Origin: Pseudomonas syringae CC1557
Lineage (GTDB): Bacteria > Pseudomonadota > Gammaproteobacteria > Pseudomonadales > Pseudomonadaceae
Assembly: GCF_000452705.1 (NCBI RefSeq)
Contig: NZ_CP007014.1
Span: 3,162,001-3,226,000, forward strand
Reading direction: 5' to 3'
DNA: 64,000 bases
This document shows positions 43,201 to 50,575 of the stretch, piece by piece. Positions within the stretch are counted from its first letter, which is position 1. Every line of letters begins with the position of its first letter. The translations under genes and the position numbers were made by a program. The notes under the pieces are model-generated. The model searched no databases and was not told the origin of the DNA. It worked only from the letters and a program-made list of their open reading frames with translations.

Positions 43201-44245
43201 GCACTTGAGAGACCATGCGCATCGCCAGCAGAGAATGGCCGCCCAGCTCAAAGAAGCGGTCGTCGCGCCCTACTCGCTCGACCTGCAGTAATTCGCTCCA
43301 GATACCGGCAAGCGCTGTTTCCAGCTCACCTTGCGGCGCCTGGTATTCGCCCGTCGACAATGCGTCGCGGTCGGGCACGGGCAAGGAGCGGCGGTCGACC
43401 TTGCCGTTGGCCGTCAGCGGCCAGGCGTCCAGACGCACCAGCGCGCTGGGCACCATATAGGCTGGCAGGCGGGCCAGCAGTGCAACGCGTAATTCATCCA
43501 CTGAAGTGGGCGTAGCGTCGGCGCGTTCAGTGAAGTAACCCACCAGTCGCGGCTGTCCCGGCTGATCTTCGCGGGCCAGCACCAGTGCTTCTTCGATGCC
43601 AGGCAATTGACTGAACTGGCTTTCGATTTCACCCAGCTCGATGCGCACGCCGCGAATTTTCACCTGATCGTCGTTACGGCCCAGGTATTCCAGGGTGCCA
43701 TCCACATTCCAGCGTGCCAGGTCACCGGTGCGGTACATGCGTGCCTGTGGCTGATCGGCAAACGGATCATGCAGAAAGCGTTCGGCGGTCAGTTGCGGCT
43801 GGTTCAGATAACCTCGTGCCACGCTGTCGCCGCCGATGTACAGCTCACCGGCAATGCCGAACGGGACCAGACGCTGCTGCTCGTCGAGCAGGTATACGGC
43901 GGTGTTGGCAATCGGCTTGCCGATGTCCAGGCTGCCGTTGGGCAGCAAGGGCCCCGAGGTCGCCACCACGGTGGTCTCGGTGGGCCCGTAGTTGTTGATC
44001 ACGGCAAAGCCCGGATCACGGTGGAACTGACGCAGGCGGTCGCCGCCGATCAGCAGCGTGCGCAGGGTCGGGTGACGCAGGTCGCGGCTGAACGCATATT
44101 CAGCGACCGGTGTTGGCAGAAAAGCCACGTGCAGCGGCTGCGCCAGCCACCAGTCCAGCAGCGCATCGAGTGCCGATTTCAGCAGGTGGCAGGTGCAGGG
44201 TCGCGCCAGCGCACAGGGCGGGCCAGACCTCCCAGGCCATGGCAT
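37142..44245 (-). CDS. syfB: SyfB fragment 2: rest of A4, T4, C5-A5-T5, C6 and most of A6
   Basis: The longest intact frame, 2367 codons. It resumes A4 at DALLDWWLAQPL (Leu code completed by FLPTPVAE, LLIGGD, NNYGPTETTVV), then T4. C5 is a standard L,L-type condensation domain (LPLSSAQQRIWFMAQ, HHIVADGWS). A5 has LFHSFAFDFSVWEIW and VNMYGITETTVH, the Thr code. T5 and C6 (HHLTAVGSD, HHVIMDH) follow, then A6 with SNAAFDASTMEVWGAL, LFLTTALFNQY and LNGYGPTETTTF, Val/Ile-like. The frame fails after VKIRGFRI because about 247 bases encoding the end of A6 are missing. The nominal start at 44245 is not real. Confidence 0.9.
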   Translation of the reverse strand: MPWPGRSGPPCALARPCTCHLLKSALDALLDWWLAQPLHVAFLPTPVAEYAFSRDLRHPTLRTLLIGGDRLRQFHRDPGFAVINNYGPTETTVVATSGPLLPNGSLDIGKPIANTAVYLLDEQQRLVPFGIAGELYIGGDSVARGYLNQPQLTAERFLHDPFADQPQARMYRTGDLARWNVDGTLEYLGRNDDQVKIRGVRIELGEIESQFSQLPGIEEALVLAREDQPGQPRLVGYFTERADATPTSVDELRVALLARLPAYMVPSALVRLDAWPLTANGKVDRRSLPVPDRDALSTGEYQAPQGELETALAGIWSELLQVERVGRDDRFFELGGHSLLAMRMVSQVRQRLSLELALGELFADSSLSAVARCLAAAGRSQLPGIDVQPRSGPLPLSSAQQRIWFMAQMEDANSAYNISLGLKLSGPLDSRALKRALERIVARHDSLRSRFSQEDDNAWVQAASVSEVPDIRLQDLRGQDADSLRVVAREEAAQPFDLRHDLPIRGRLLCLAEDRHVLLLTVHHIVADGWSLGVLTRELTALYQAFSQGLDDPLPALTLQYGDYAVWQRNWLDAERLSQQADYWQQALAGAPVLLTLPTDRPRPAHQDYTGASVALNLDARLSADLRTFCQAQSVTPFMLFMGAWAVLLARLSGQEEVVVGMPVANRRRAEIEGLIGLFVNTLAVRIDTSDEPDAMTLLARIKARVVQAQDHQDLPFEQVVERLRPPRSLAHSPLFQVSLTWDGSQGLDLQLGDLLLEPLEEQAAFAKFDLALSVSDSADNFRCIVEYATALFDHGTVERYLGYLEAILRGMVADSQTQVNHIPLLSEAERRQLTDGFNAPGMVYPQGQTLHGQFEAQVQRTPDAIAVSFEDVSWSYATLNAQANRIAHRLIGLGIGVDDRVAICTHRGVQMIAGLLGILKAGAAYVPLDPAYPMERLAYTLGDSAPVALLSQRSVQGALPVSAVPVISLDDDGLQDESDCNPQVPVKPESLAYVIYTSGSTGLPKGVMIEHRNVARLFSATEDWFGFNEQDVWSLFHSFAFDFSVWEIWGALLHGGRLLIVPQLVSRSPEDFYNLLCSAGVTVLNQTPSAFRQLIAAQGENPQAHSLRQVIFGGEALETAMLKPWYARNVNAGTQLVNMYGITETTVHVTYYPVQPEDAKEGFAAHIGKPVGNTQFYLLDEQQQPVPLGVAGEIYIGGAGVARGYLNREALTAERFLDNPFSQAADARIYRTGDLARWMADGSLEYLGRNDEQVKIRGFRIELGEIASRLNDHPDVLDAVVVAREDVPGDKRLVGYYTCAEDKTGLDIEQLRAWLSGLLPEYMVPAAFVRLAHLPVTANGKLDRKSLPAPDRDSIASRAYEAPQGAIEIALASLWAELLQVEQVGRQDNFFELGGHSLLAVTLIARMRRLDMRADIRVLFVQPTLAALAEAVGRDTEINVPANLIDAHCQRITPELLPLVALDQPAIDRIVAQVPGGTANVQDIYPLGPLQTGILYHHLTAVGSDPYLLQPQFAFADASRLDAFCHALQRVIERNDILRTALFWEGLQAPVQVVWRQAPLRVQETALPDLFNAPRMALTQAPLLHLVYAHDPDNQRITAVLRYHHVIMDHIALDVLSHELQAILLDNEAGLAAPVPYRNYIAHVLQGPGDDAHEAFFREQLGDVDEPTLPYGLATASAEQIPGEARLTLDSDLCSQVRDQARQLSVSAATLMHLAWAQVLGQLSGRDSVVFGTVLFGRLRGGEGGERALGVFINTLPLRMDLGVHCARSAVLDVHDRLVGMLAHEHAQLALAQRCSALPAGAPLFNTLLNYRHSAAARVDDPASSAAWQGIEVIHAEERSNYPLTLSVDDFGDDFGLTVQAAPGIDPQRICAYLQQALAHLVQALEQQSETALIESSVVPQAEHEQLLASFNDTRRDYPREQTVHRLFERRAALHPHAIAAVHGRRSLTYGELNERANHLAHYLMGQGVRPNEHVAILLPRSLELLISQLAIGKCAATYVPLDVNAPAERQHYMIDDCGAKFVLTQSAMLIAPSVRRIDMDQLQLDDQPAHDPGLPQASDTAAYVMYTSGSTGAPKGVRVAHRGIARLVLNNGYADFNEQDSIAFASNAAFDASTMEVWGALLNGGQLFVIEHTTLIDPARFSAALRHGNVSVLFLTTALFNQYVQLIPEALTGLRLLLSGGERADPVSFRAMLAQAPGLQLLNGYGPTETTTFATVCNVRVLADSAESVPIGRPIGNTRVYVLDAHRRLAPLGVIGELYIGGDGVALGYLNRPELNDEKFIADPFSDQPGAMMYRTGDLGRWLEDGQLECLGRNDDQVKIRGFRIAVHCRNRITRRCSVWPTNRRRVILKSRWRRSGPRCCRSSG
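37255..37275 (-). other. Deletion of about 247 bases at the end of A6
   Basis: VKIRGFRI of A6 runs straight into the region after the A10 motif. Comparison with A7 (33893 to 34140) gives a loss of about 247 bases, including the A8 to A10 segment and its catalytic lysine. A CGAT microhomology sits at the join near 37264-37267. Confidence 0.8.
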
Positions 44246-46472
44246 CGAAACCGAAGCCCGCTACACTGGCGGTGTGGCTGCCAGCGTGCAGATCGAATGC
44301 CCGACAGTGCCAGTCCACCAGATTGTTCAGTGTCCGGTGTTCGACCATCACGCCTTTGGGCTGGCCGGTGGAGCCGGAGGTATAGATGACGTAAACCAGA
44401 TGCGACGCATCCAGCCCGTCGACCTGCGGATTGCTCTGTTGTTCTGGCCAGTGCGCGTGTTCAAGATCGATCAGCGGGGCTGTTGCCTCCCCACCAGACA
44501 GGCCCTGAAGACGTTCCAGCAACGACGCCTGGGTCAATACGGCAACCGGCGCGCTGTCGGCGAGCAGATAGGCAATGCGTTCGTCCGGGTGCGCCGGGTC
44601 GACCGGCACGTAGCCCGCACCGGCTTTCAGTACCGCGAGCAGGCTGACCAGTGTTTCCAGGCCTCGGCGTGCCACCACCGCCACGCGATCATCGGGGCGT
44701 ACGCCGAGGCTGATCAGATAATGCGCCAGACCGTTGGCACGCTGATTAAGCTCGCCATAGCTCAGGCGTTGCTCGCCCACCTGCGCGGCGATGGCATCGG
44801 GACGCAGCGCGGCCTGTTGCTCGATGCGCTGATGGATCGTCAGTTCGCGCTGATACTCGGCACGCTGATTATTGAAATCACTCAGCAATTGCGTGCGCTC
44901 GCTGGCGGGCACGATGCCAAGTTGATCGACCGGGGTCTGCGGTGCCTGCTCCAGGGCGTCGAGCAACGCTTCCATCGTCCGTTGCAGGTAGGCGCAGATG
45001 CGTTGCGGATCGATGCCGGGGCTGGTTTGCGCCGTCAAGCCGAACGCTTCGCCCAGATCGTCGACGCTCACCACCAGCGGGTAGTTGCTGCGTTCCTCGG
45101 CGTGCAGCACTTCGATGCCTTGCCAGGTTTCGCCGGAGGCATGGCTCGGTGAGCTGTGACGATAATTGAGCAGTGCATTGAACAACGGCGTCGGTGCGGT
45201 AACACCGCTGCAACGCTGGGCCAGCGCCAGTGGCGCGTGTTCATGGCGCATCAGAGTGGTCAGGCGCACATGCGTAGCGCGCACTGCGGCGCACACGTCC
45301 TGATCGTCCAGATTGATGCGCAATGGCAAGGTGTTGATGAAGATACCCAAGGCGCGCTCGGTCGCCTCGGCGCCCAGCAAACGGCCCATCAGCACCGTGC
45401 CGAACACCACGCGCTGGCGGCCAGTCAGGCCTGCCAGCACACACGCCCAGCCCAGATGAAACAGGCTGGCGACACTCACGCCGAGGGTCCGTGCCTGGGC
45501 GCGCAGGCCTTGGCACAGCGCCAGATCCAGAGTCAGCCCAGTTTCCTCGACGCAGTCGCCATCGCCACTCAGGTCTTGCAGATCGTAAGCCAGCGTCGGT
45601 TCGTCGAGGTCGCCAAGCATGTCGCGGAAGAAGACTTCGTGCTCCTCCTCGCTGACGCCCAGCAGCGCCTGCCCCACGTAGTTGCGGAACGGCACCGGTG
45701 TACCCAGCAGCTCGGCCTGGCCTGACAGGCAGGCCTGTATTTCATGGCGCACCACTTCGAGCGCGCTGTGGTCCATGGCAATGTGGTGAAACAGTAACGT
45801 GGCCTGTACCCGCTCATTGCTCGACGACTCGATGCAGATCAGCCGCATCAGCGGCGCCTGACCAAGATTCAGGGTGATGCCGGCAGCGCTCGACAAGGTA
45901 TCGACTTGCAGTTGCGCGTGACGCCAGACCACCTGCACCGGGGTTTCAAGCCCCTCCCAATGCACCGAGGTGCGCAGGATGTCGTGCCGGGCAATGACCG
46001 TTTGCATGGCCTCGGCGAAGGCCAGCAGACGCTCGCGATCAGCGAAAGCGAACTGTACGTGCATCACATACGGGTCACCCTGGGTCGCGGTAACGTGGTG
46101 GTACAAAATACCTTGCTGCAGCGGGGCCAGCGGGTAAATGTCCTGCACGTTGTCGGCACCGCCAGGGATCGAGTCGATCAGACGGTCAATCGTGTCTTGA
46201 TCCAATTGCACCAGCGTCAGCATCTCGGGCGTGATGCGGGTGCAGCCCGGTGCGATACCGTTGGCTGGCAACACCAGCGCCACGCGCTTGCCGGTCTGGT
46301 ATTGGCCCTGCCCGATCAGCTCGATCAACGCAGGTTTATGCTCGCGCAGGTGATCCAGCAAGCCGTTGTCGGTCAGCGCACGACGGTTGCCCTGCACCAC
46401 CAGTTGTCCGTCCTTGACCGTCAAGTGGATGCCGTGGGCTTTCAGTGTTGCCAAGAGTTCGTTGATGCTCAC
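44100..46472 (-). CDS. syfB: SyfB fragment 1: docking domain, C4, first part of A4
   Basis: True N-terminus of SyfB. The first 55 residues (MSINELLATLKAHGIHLTV, then LREHKPALIELIG) form a TubC-type docking domain, which would receive the tripeptide from SyfA. C4 follows with YPLAPLQQGILYHHV, HHVTATQGD and HHIAMDH, a dual C/E pattern that would epimerise Gln3. A4 has YVIYTSGSTGQPKG and GFGFDAMAWEVWPAL and is open to LPPAEIG, where an 8-base deletion at 44170/44171 breaks the frame; the last 25 residues of this frame are out of register. Confidence 0.9.
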   Translation of the reverse strand: MSINELLATLKAHGIHLTVKDGQLVVQGNRRALTDNGLLDHLREHKPALIELIGQGQYQTGKRVALVLPANGIAPGCTRITPEMLTLVQLDQDTIDRLIDSIPGGADNVQDIYPLAPLQQGILYHHVTATQGDPYVMHVQFAFADRERLLAFAEAMQTVIARHDILRTSVHWEGLETPVQVVWRHAQLQVDTLSSAAGITLNLGQAPLMRLICIESSSNERVQATLLFHHIAMDHSALEVVRHEIQACLSGQAELLGTPVPFRNYVGQALLGVSEEEHEVFFRDMLGDLDEPTLAYDLQDLSGDGDCVEETGLTLDLALCQGLRAQARTLGVSVASLFHLGWACVLAGLTGRQRVVFGTVLMGRLLGAEATERALGIFINTLPLRINLDDQDVCAAVRATHVRLTTLMRHEHAPLALAQRCSGVTAPTPLFNALLNYRHSSPSHASGETWQGIEVLHAEERSNYPLVVSVDDLGEAFGLTAQTSPGIDPQRICAYLQRTMEALLDALEQAPQTPVDQLGIVPASERTQLLSDFNNQRAEYQRELTIHQRIEQQAALRPDAIAAQVGEQRLSYGELNQRANGLAHYLISLGVRPDDRVAVVARRGLETLVSLLAVLKAGAGYVPVDPAHPDERIAYLLADSAPVAVLTQASLLERLQGLSGGEATAPLIDLEHAHWPEQQSNPQVDGLDASHLVYVIYTSGSTGQPKGVMVEHRTLNNLVDWHCRAFDLHAGSHTASVAGFGFDAMAWEVWPALCAGATLHLPPAEIGTRCAAGLVAGAAAARGFSANTGR
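44161..44180 (-). other. 8-base deletion breaking syfB in A4
   Basis: GCGCATCGAG is followed directly by TGCCGAT, whereas the matching place in A8 (31461-31485) has CTGTTCGT between them. The join is at 44170/44171. Confidence 0.85.
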
Positions 46473-49400
46473 AGGGTAATCTCCATGTTCTCTGTGATGG
46501 ACGCGTAGCCCGCCAGCGTAGGGTGTTCGAAGAGCGTCCGGACATCGGCCTCAATACCTTCCTGGCGCAGACGCGCCGTCAGGCTTACCGCCAGCAGCGA
46601 ATGGCCGCCCAGTTCGAAAAAGTTGTCATGCCGGCCAACCTGCTCGACCCCGAGCAGGTCGCTCCAGAGTCTTGCCAGCAGGGTTTCGGTCTCGCCTTCA
46701 GGCGCTTCGTAGGGCCGGGTCGCGAGGGCGTCGACGCCCGGTGCAGGCAAGGCCTTGCGATCAAGCTTGCCGTTGGGGCTCAGCGGCATGGCGTCCAGGT
46801 GCACGAACAGCGCTGGCACCATGTAATCCGGCAATTGCGCACGCACTGCATCGCGCAGTGTTTCGACCGACAGTCGCGTGCCGGTGTACCAGGCCACCAG
46901 TCGCTGACCACCTGGTGGCTCGTCGCGGACCAGCACCACTGCCTGTTGAATCGCTGGGTGAGCAATCAGGCAAGACTCGATATCGCCCGGCTCGATGCGC
47001 AGACCGTGGATTTTCACCTGATCGTCATTGCGGCCGAGGAATTCGAGGTTTCCGTCCTCGCACTGGCGTACCAGATCGCCACTGCGGTACAGGCGGTCGC
47101 CCGTCACGAAGGGGCTGGCGATGAAGCGTTCGGCATCTGCCTGCGGCAGGTTCAGGTAGCCACGCGTCACGCCGCTGCCGCCGATGTGCAACTGACCGAT
47201 CACGCCCAGCGGCACCGGTTGGTCATAGGCATCCAGCACATACAGACGCGTGTTGCTGATCGGCCGACCGATGGGTAACTGGCCGTGCGGCACCGGCTGC
47301 TCGGGCTCCAGCGTCCAGACGCTGCAATCTACTGTGGTTTCGGTCGGGCCATAGACGTTATGCAGGCGTACCTGCGGCAAACGCTGGCGGACTTTTGCGG
47401 CGAGTGCGGCAGTCAACTCGCCACCGCCGCAGACAATGTCGGTCAGGCTGTCGCATTGAATGCTGTGCGGCAGTTCGATGAATTGTTGCAGCAGCACCGG
47501 CACGAACTGCACGACGCTGATCTGGCGTTCCTGAATCACCTGCGCCAGATAGGCCGGATCGCGCTGACCGTCAGGGCGCGCCAGCACCAGTGGAATGCCG
47601 CTGCTCAGGGGCCAGAAAATCTCCCAGACCGAGGCGTCAAAGCTGATCGGCGTTTTTTGCAGCAGCACGGTAGCGGGGGTCGGTGGGCAGAGCAGTGAAC
47701 TCCACTGCACAAGGTTGCTCACGCTGCGATGCTCGACCATCACGCCTTTGGGCGTTCCGGTGGAGCCCGAGGTGTAGATCACGTACGCCAGATGGTTCGG
47801 CGTGAGGCCCTGAACACGTGGGTTTTCGATGCGCTGCGGGTCCCAGCCGGGGGTGTCCAGATCGATCCGGGCGGTACGCTGATCATCGATCAGAGCACGC
47901 GTGGCGCTGTGCATCAGCAAGGCGACCGGAGCGCTGTCGTTGAGCATGTACTGGATACGTTCGCGCGGGTAGCCCGGATCAAGCGGCACATAGGCTCCGC
48001 CGGCTTTGAGGATCGCCAGCAGGCCAACCACCATTGACACGCCGCGCTCGACACAGATTGCCACGCGGTCGTCGGGTTTTACGCCCAGACTGATCAGGTG
48101 GTGAGCCAGGCCGTTAGCCTGCTCGTTGAGCTGTCGATAGCTCAACTGCGAGCGCCCGGCACGTAGCGCAACCGCCTGCGGCGTGCGGCAAACCTGCGCT
48201 TCGAACAGCCCTTGCAGGGTTTGCTGCAGGTCGTGATGAACCGTAGTGGCATTGAATTCGACCAACAGACGCTGGCGCTCGTCGGCATCCAGCACCGGCA
48301 GGCGTTGCAGCGGCAGATCAGGGCAGGATTCCAGTGCGTCGACCAGCCCGGTCAGTGTCTGTTGCACATAGCCACAGATACGCTGCGCGCCGACATGCGG
48401 CGGCACCGTGACGCCAAGGCGCAATCTGTCGCCCAGATCATCGACATTGAGGCTCAAGGGATAGTTGGTGTGCTTCTCGCTGGCGAGGATTTCCAGCCCG
48501 TGCCAAGCGCCCTGCTGTGCATCCTGTCGCGCCTGACCGGCAGCATGCCGGTAGTTGAGAATCGCGCTGAACAACGGCAGCGGCGCAGCCACCCCGCTCC
48601 AGCGCTGAGCCTGAGCCAATGAAGCGTGCTCGTGCCCCAGTAACGCGGCCAGATGCGCGTGAGTGGCACGCGCCGCATCGCGCACGCCGACCTCGTGCAG
48701 ATCGATGCGCAACGGCAAGGTATTGATGAACATTCCCATGCCACGGTCAGCACCCACCCCGCCTTGCAAGCGGCCCAGCAAAACAGTGCCGAACACCACA
48801 CGTTCATGGCCGGTCGCGGCCGCCAGTACTCGGCCCCAGGCCACGTGCAGCAGGCTGGCGACGCTGACACCGAGTTGCCGAGCCTGGCTGCGCAAACGCC
48901 GTAACACGTCGTCGGGCAAAAGCTGTTGCGCTTCCTCTATCGAGCGGCCATCGCCCTGCACATCCAGGAGACCGAACGGCAGGGTCGGTTCATCGATATC
49001 TCCGAGTTGCTCACGGAAATAAGCTTCGTGTTCTGCTTCGCCGACACCCAGACGTGCCTGAGCCACGTAGTTGCGATAAGGCACGGCAGGCTGCACGGGG
49101 CCTGGCTCGCCGCGCAGGTGGGCGAGCATTTCCTCGCGCATCACTTGCAGCGACGTGGCGTCCACCACGATATGGTGAAACAGCAGCGTCGCCGCCAGGC
49201 CCTGGCCCACTACGTCCGGGCTGTAGATCAGGCGGATCAGTGGCGCGCGACTCAACTCCATGCGGGCCGAGCCTGCTTCGGCATCGATATGCGCAAGGGG
49301 CACTCGCTCGACCACCAGCGCGGCCTCGCGCCAGACGACCTGCTGCGGTGTTTCGAGACCTTCCCAGACCACCGCGGTACGCAGGCTGTCATGCCGTGCA

Positions 49401-50575
49401 ATGACTTTGCGCAAGGCATCGGCCACTGCGCTCAGGCGCTCCAGACTGTCGACGTTGACGCGCAATTGCAGCAGGTACGGGTCGCCCTGCTCAGCGGTCA
49501 GGTGGTGATAGAGGATGCCCTCCTGAAGCGGTGCCAGCGGATAGATTTCCTGCACATTGGCCGCGCCGCCCGGCACGCTGGCGACAATCCGGTCGATGGT
49601 CGGCTGATCGAGCTGCGTCAGGCTCAACAGCTCAGGGCTGATGTGTGTGCAGCCGCTCGGGACACGATTCAGCGGTGCGACGATCTCGCGACCGCTGCCC
49701 ACCGATGCCGCCAGTGCTGCGACGGTTGGCTGCCCCAGCAGCACCCGCACGTCGACACTCAGACCGGCAGTGCGCAGGCGCTCGACGAGGCTGACTGCCA
49801 GCAGCGAATGACCGCCCAGTTCAAAGAAGTTGTCATGACGACCGACTTTTTCCAGACCCAGCACCTGCGCCCAAAGCTCAGCCATGAGGATTTCGACGTG
49901 ACCCTGTGGCGCTTCATAGGCCTGTCCGGTCAGTTCTTGCAGGTCGGGGTCTGGCAAGGCGCGTCGATCAAGCTTGCCGTGACTGGTCAGCGGCAGCACA
50001 TTCAGACGCGTGAATGCCAGCGGTACCATGTAGGCCGGTAGCCGTTCACGGAGTGCCTGGCGCAGCGCTTCAGGCTCGACAGCGGTGTTTTCGGTGTACC
50101 ACGCCAGCAAGCGCTCACCGCGAACCAGCACCACCGCGTCATTGACTTCGGTCTGTCCGGCCAGCGCCGCTTCGATTTCGCCCAGCTCGATGCGCATGCC
50201 GCGAATCTTCACTTGGTCGTCATTGCGGCCCAGATAGTCCAGCGTGCCGTCGGCATTCCAGCGCACCAGATCACCGCTGCGGTACATGCGCGCCTGCGCC
50301 TTTTCGCTGAACGGATCGGCGACAAAACGTTCTTCGGTCATCTGAGGCCGATTCAAGTAGCCGCGAGCGACGCCTTCACCACCGATATACAGCTCACCGA
50401 TGGCCCCCACCGGCACGGGATGCAGCTGTTCATCGAGCACATACACACGGGTGTTGGCGACCGGTCGGCCGATGTCCAGAGCCCCGCCGGGCAAGACCGC
50501 TCCCGACGTGGCGACCACGGTGGTTTCGGTCGGGCCATAGTTATTGATAACGGCAAAGCCTGGGTCGGCGGTCAC
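46469..50575 (-). CDS. syfA: SyfA C-terminal fragment: end of A2, T2, C3-A3-T3
   Basis: The 1368-codon frame that continues syfA after a 17-base deletion. It resumes in A2 at DPGFAVINNYGPTETTVV and completes the Leu code, then T2 (NFFELGGHSLLAVSL), C3 (HHLTAEQGD and HHIVVDA; dual C/E type), A3 (ISFDASVWEIFWPL, VVQFVPVLLQQF, HNVYGPTETTVD; Gln code) and T3. It ends without a thioesterase at NMEITL, so the chain passes to SyfB; the stop overlaps the syfB start. The nominal start codon at 50575 is a by-product of the break and not a real initiation site. Confidence 0.9.
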   Translation of the reverse strand: MTADPGFAVINNYGPTETTVVATSGAVLPGGALDIGRPVANTRVYVLDEQLHPVPVGAIGELYIGGEGVARGYLNRPQMTEERFVADPFSEKAQARMYRSGDLVRWNADGTLDYLGRNDDQVKIRGMRIELGEIEAALAGQTEVNDAVVLVRGERLLAWYTENTAVEPEALRQALRERLPAYMVPLAFTRLNVLPLTSHGKLDRRALPDPDLQELTGQAYEAPQGHVEILMAELWAQVLGLEKVGRHDNFFELGGHSLLAVSLVERLRTAGLSVDVRVLLGQPTVAALAASVGSGREIVAPLNRVPSGCTHISPELLSLTQLDQPTIDRIVASVPGGAANVQEIYPLAPLQEGILYHHLTAEQGDPYLLQLRVNVDSLERLSAVADALRKVIARHDSLRTAVVWEGLETPQQVVWREAALVVERVPLAHIDAEAGSARMELSRAPLIRLIYSPDVVGQGLAATLLFHHIVVDATSLQVMREEMLAHLRGEPGPVQPAVPYRNYVAQARLGVGEAEHEAYFREQLGDIDEPTLPFGLLDVQGDGRSIEEAQQLLPDDVLRRLRSQARQLGVSVASLLHVAWGRVLAAATGHERVVFGTVLLGRLQGGVGADRGMGMFINTLPLRIDLHEVGVRDAARATHAHLAALLGHEHASLAQAQRWSGVAAPLPLFSAILNYRHAAGQARQDAQQGAWHGLEILASEKHTNYPLSLNVDDLGDRLRLGVTVPPHVGAQRICGYVQQTLTGLVDALESCPDLPLQRLPVLDADERQRLLVEFNATTVHHDLQQTLQGLFEAQVCRTPQAVALRAGRSQLSYRQLNEQANGLAHHLISLGVKPDDRVAICVERGVSMVVGLLAILKAGGAYVPLDPGYPRERIQYMLNDSAPVALLMHSATRALIDDQRTARIDLDTPGWDPQRIENPRVQGLTPNHLAYVIYTSGSTGTPKGVMVEHRSVSNLVQWSSLLCPPTPATVLLQKTPISFDASVWEIFWPLSSGIPLVLARPDGQRDPAYLAQVIQERQISVVQFVPVLLQQFIELPHSIQCDSLTDIVCGGGELTAALAAKVRQRLPQVRLHNVYGPTETTVDCSVWTLEPEQPVPHGQLPIGRPISNTRLYVLDAYDQPVPLGVIGQLHIGGSGVTRGYLNLPQADAERFIASPFVTGDRLYRSGDLVRQCEDGNLEFLGRNDDQVKIHGLRIEPGDIESCLIAHPAIQQAVVLVRDEPPGGQRLVAWYTGTRLSVETLRDAVRAQLPDYMVPALFVHLDAMPLSPNGKLDRKALPAPGVDALATRPYEAPEGETETLLARLWSDLLGVEQVGRHDNFFELGGHSLLAVSLTARLRQEGIEADVRTLFEHPTLAGYASITENMEITL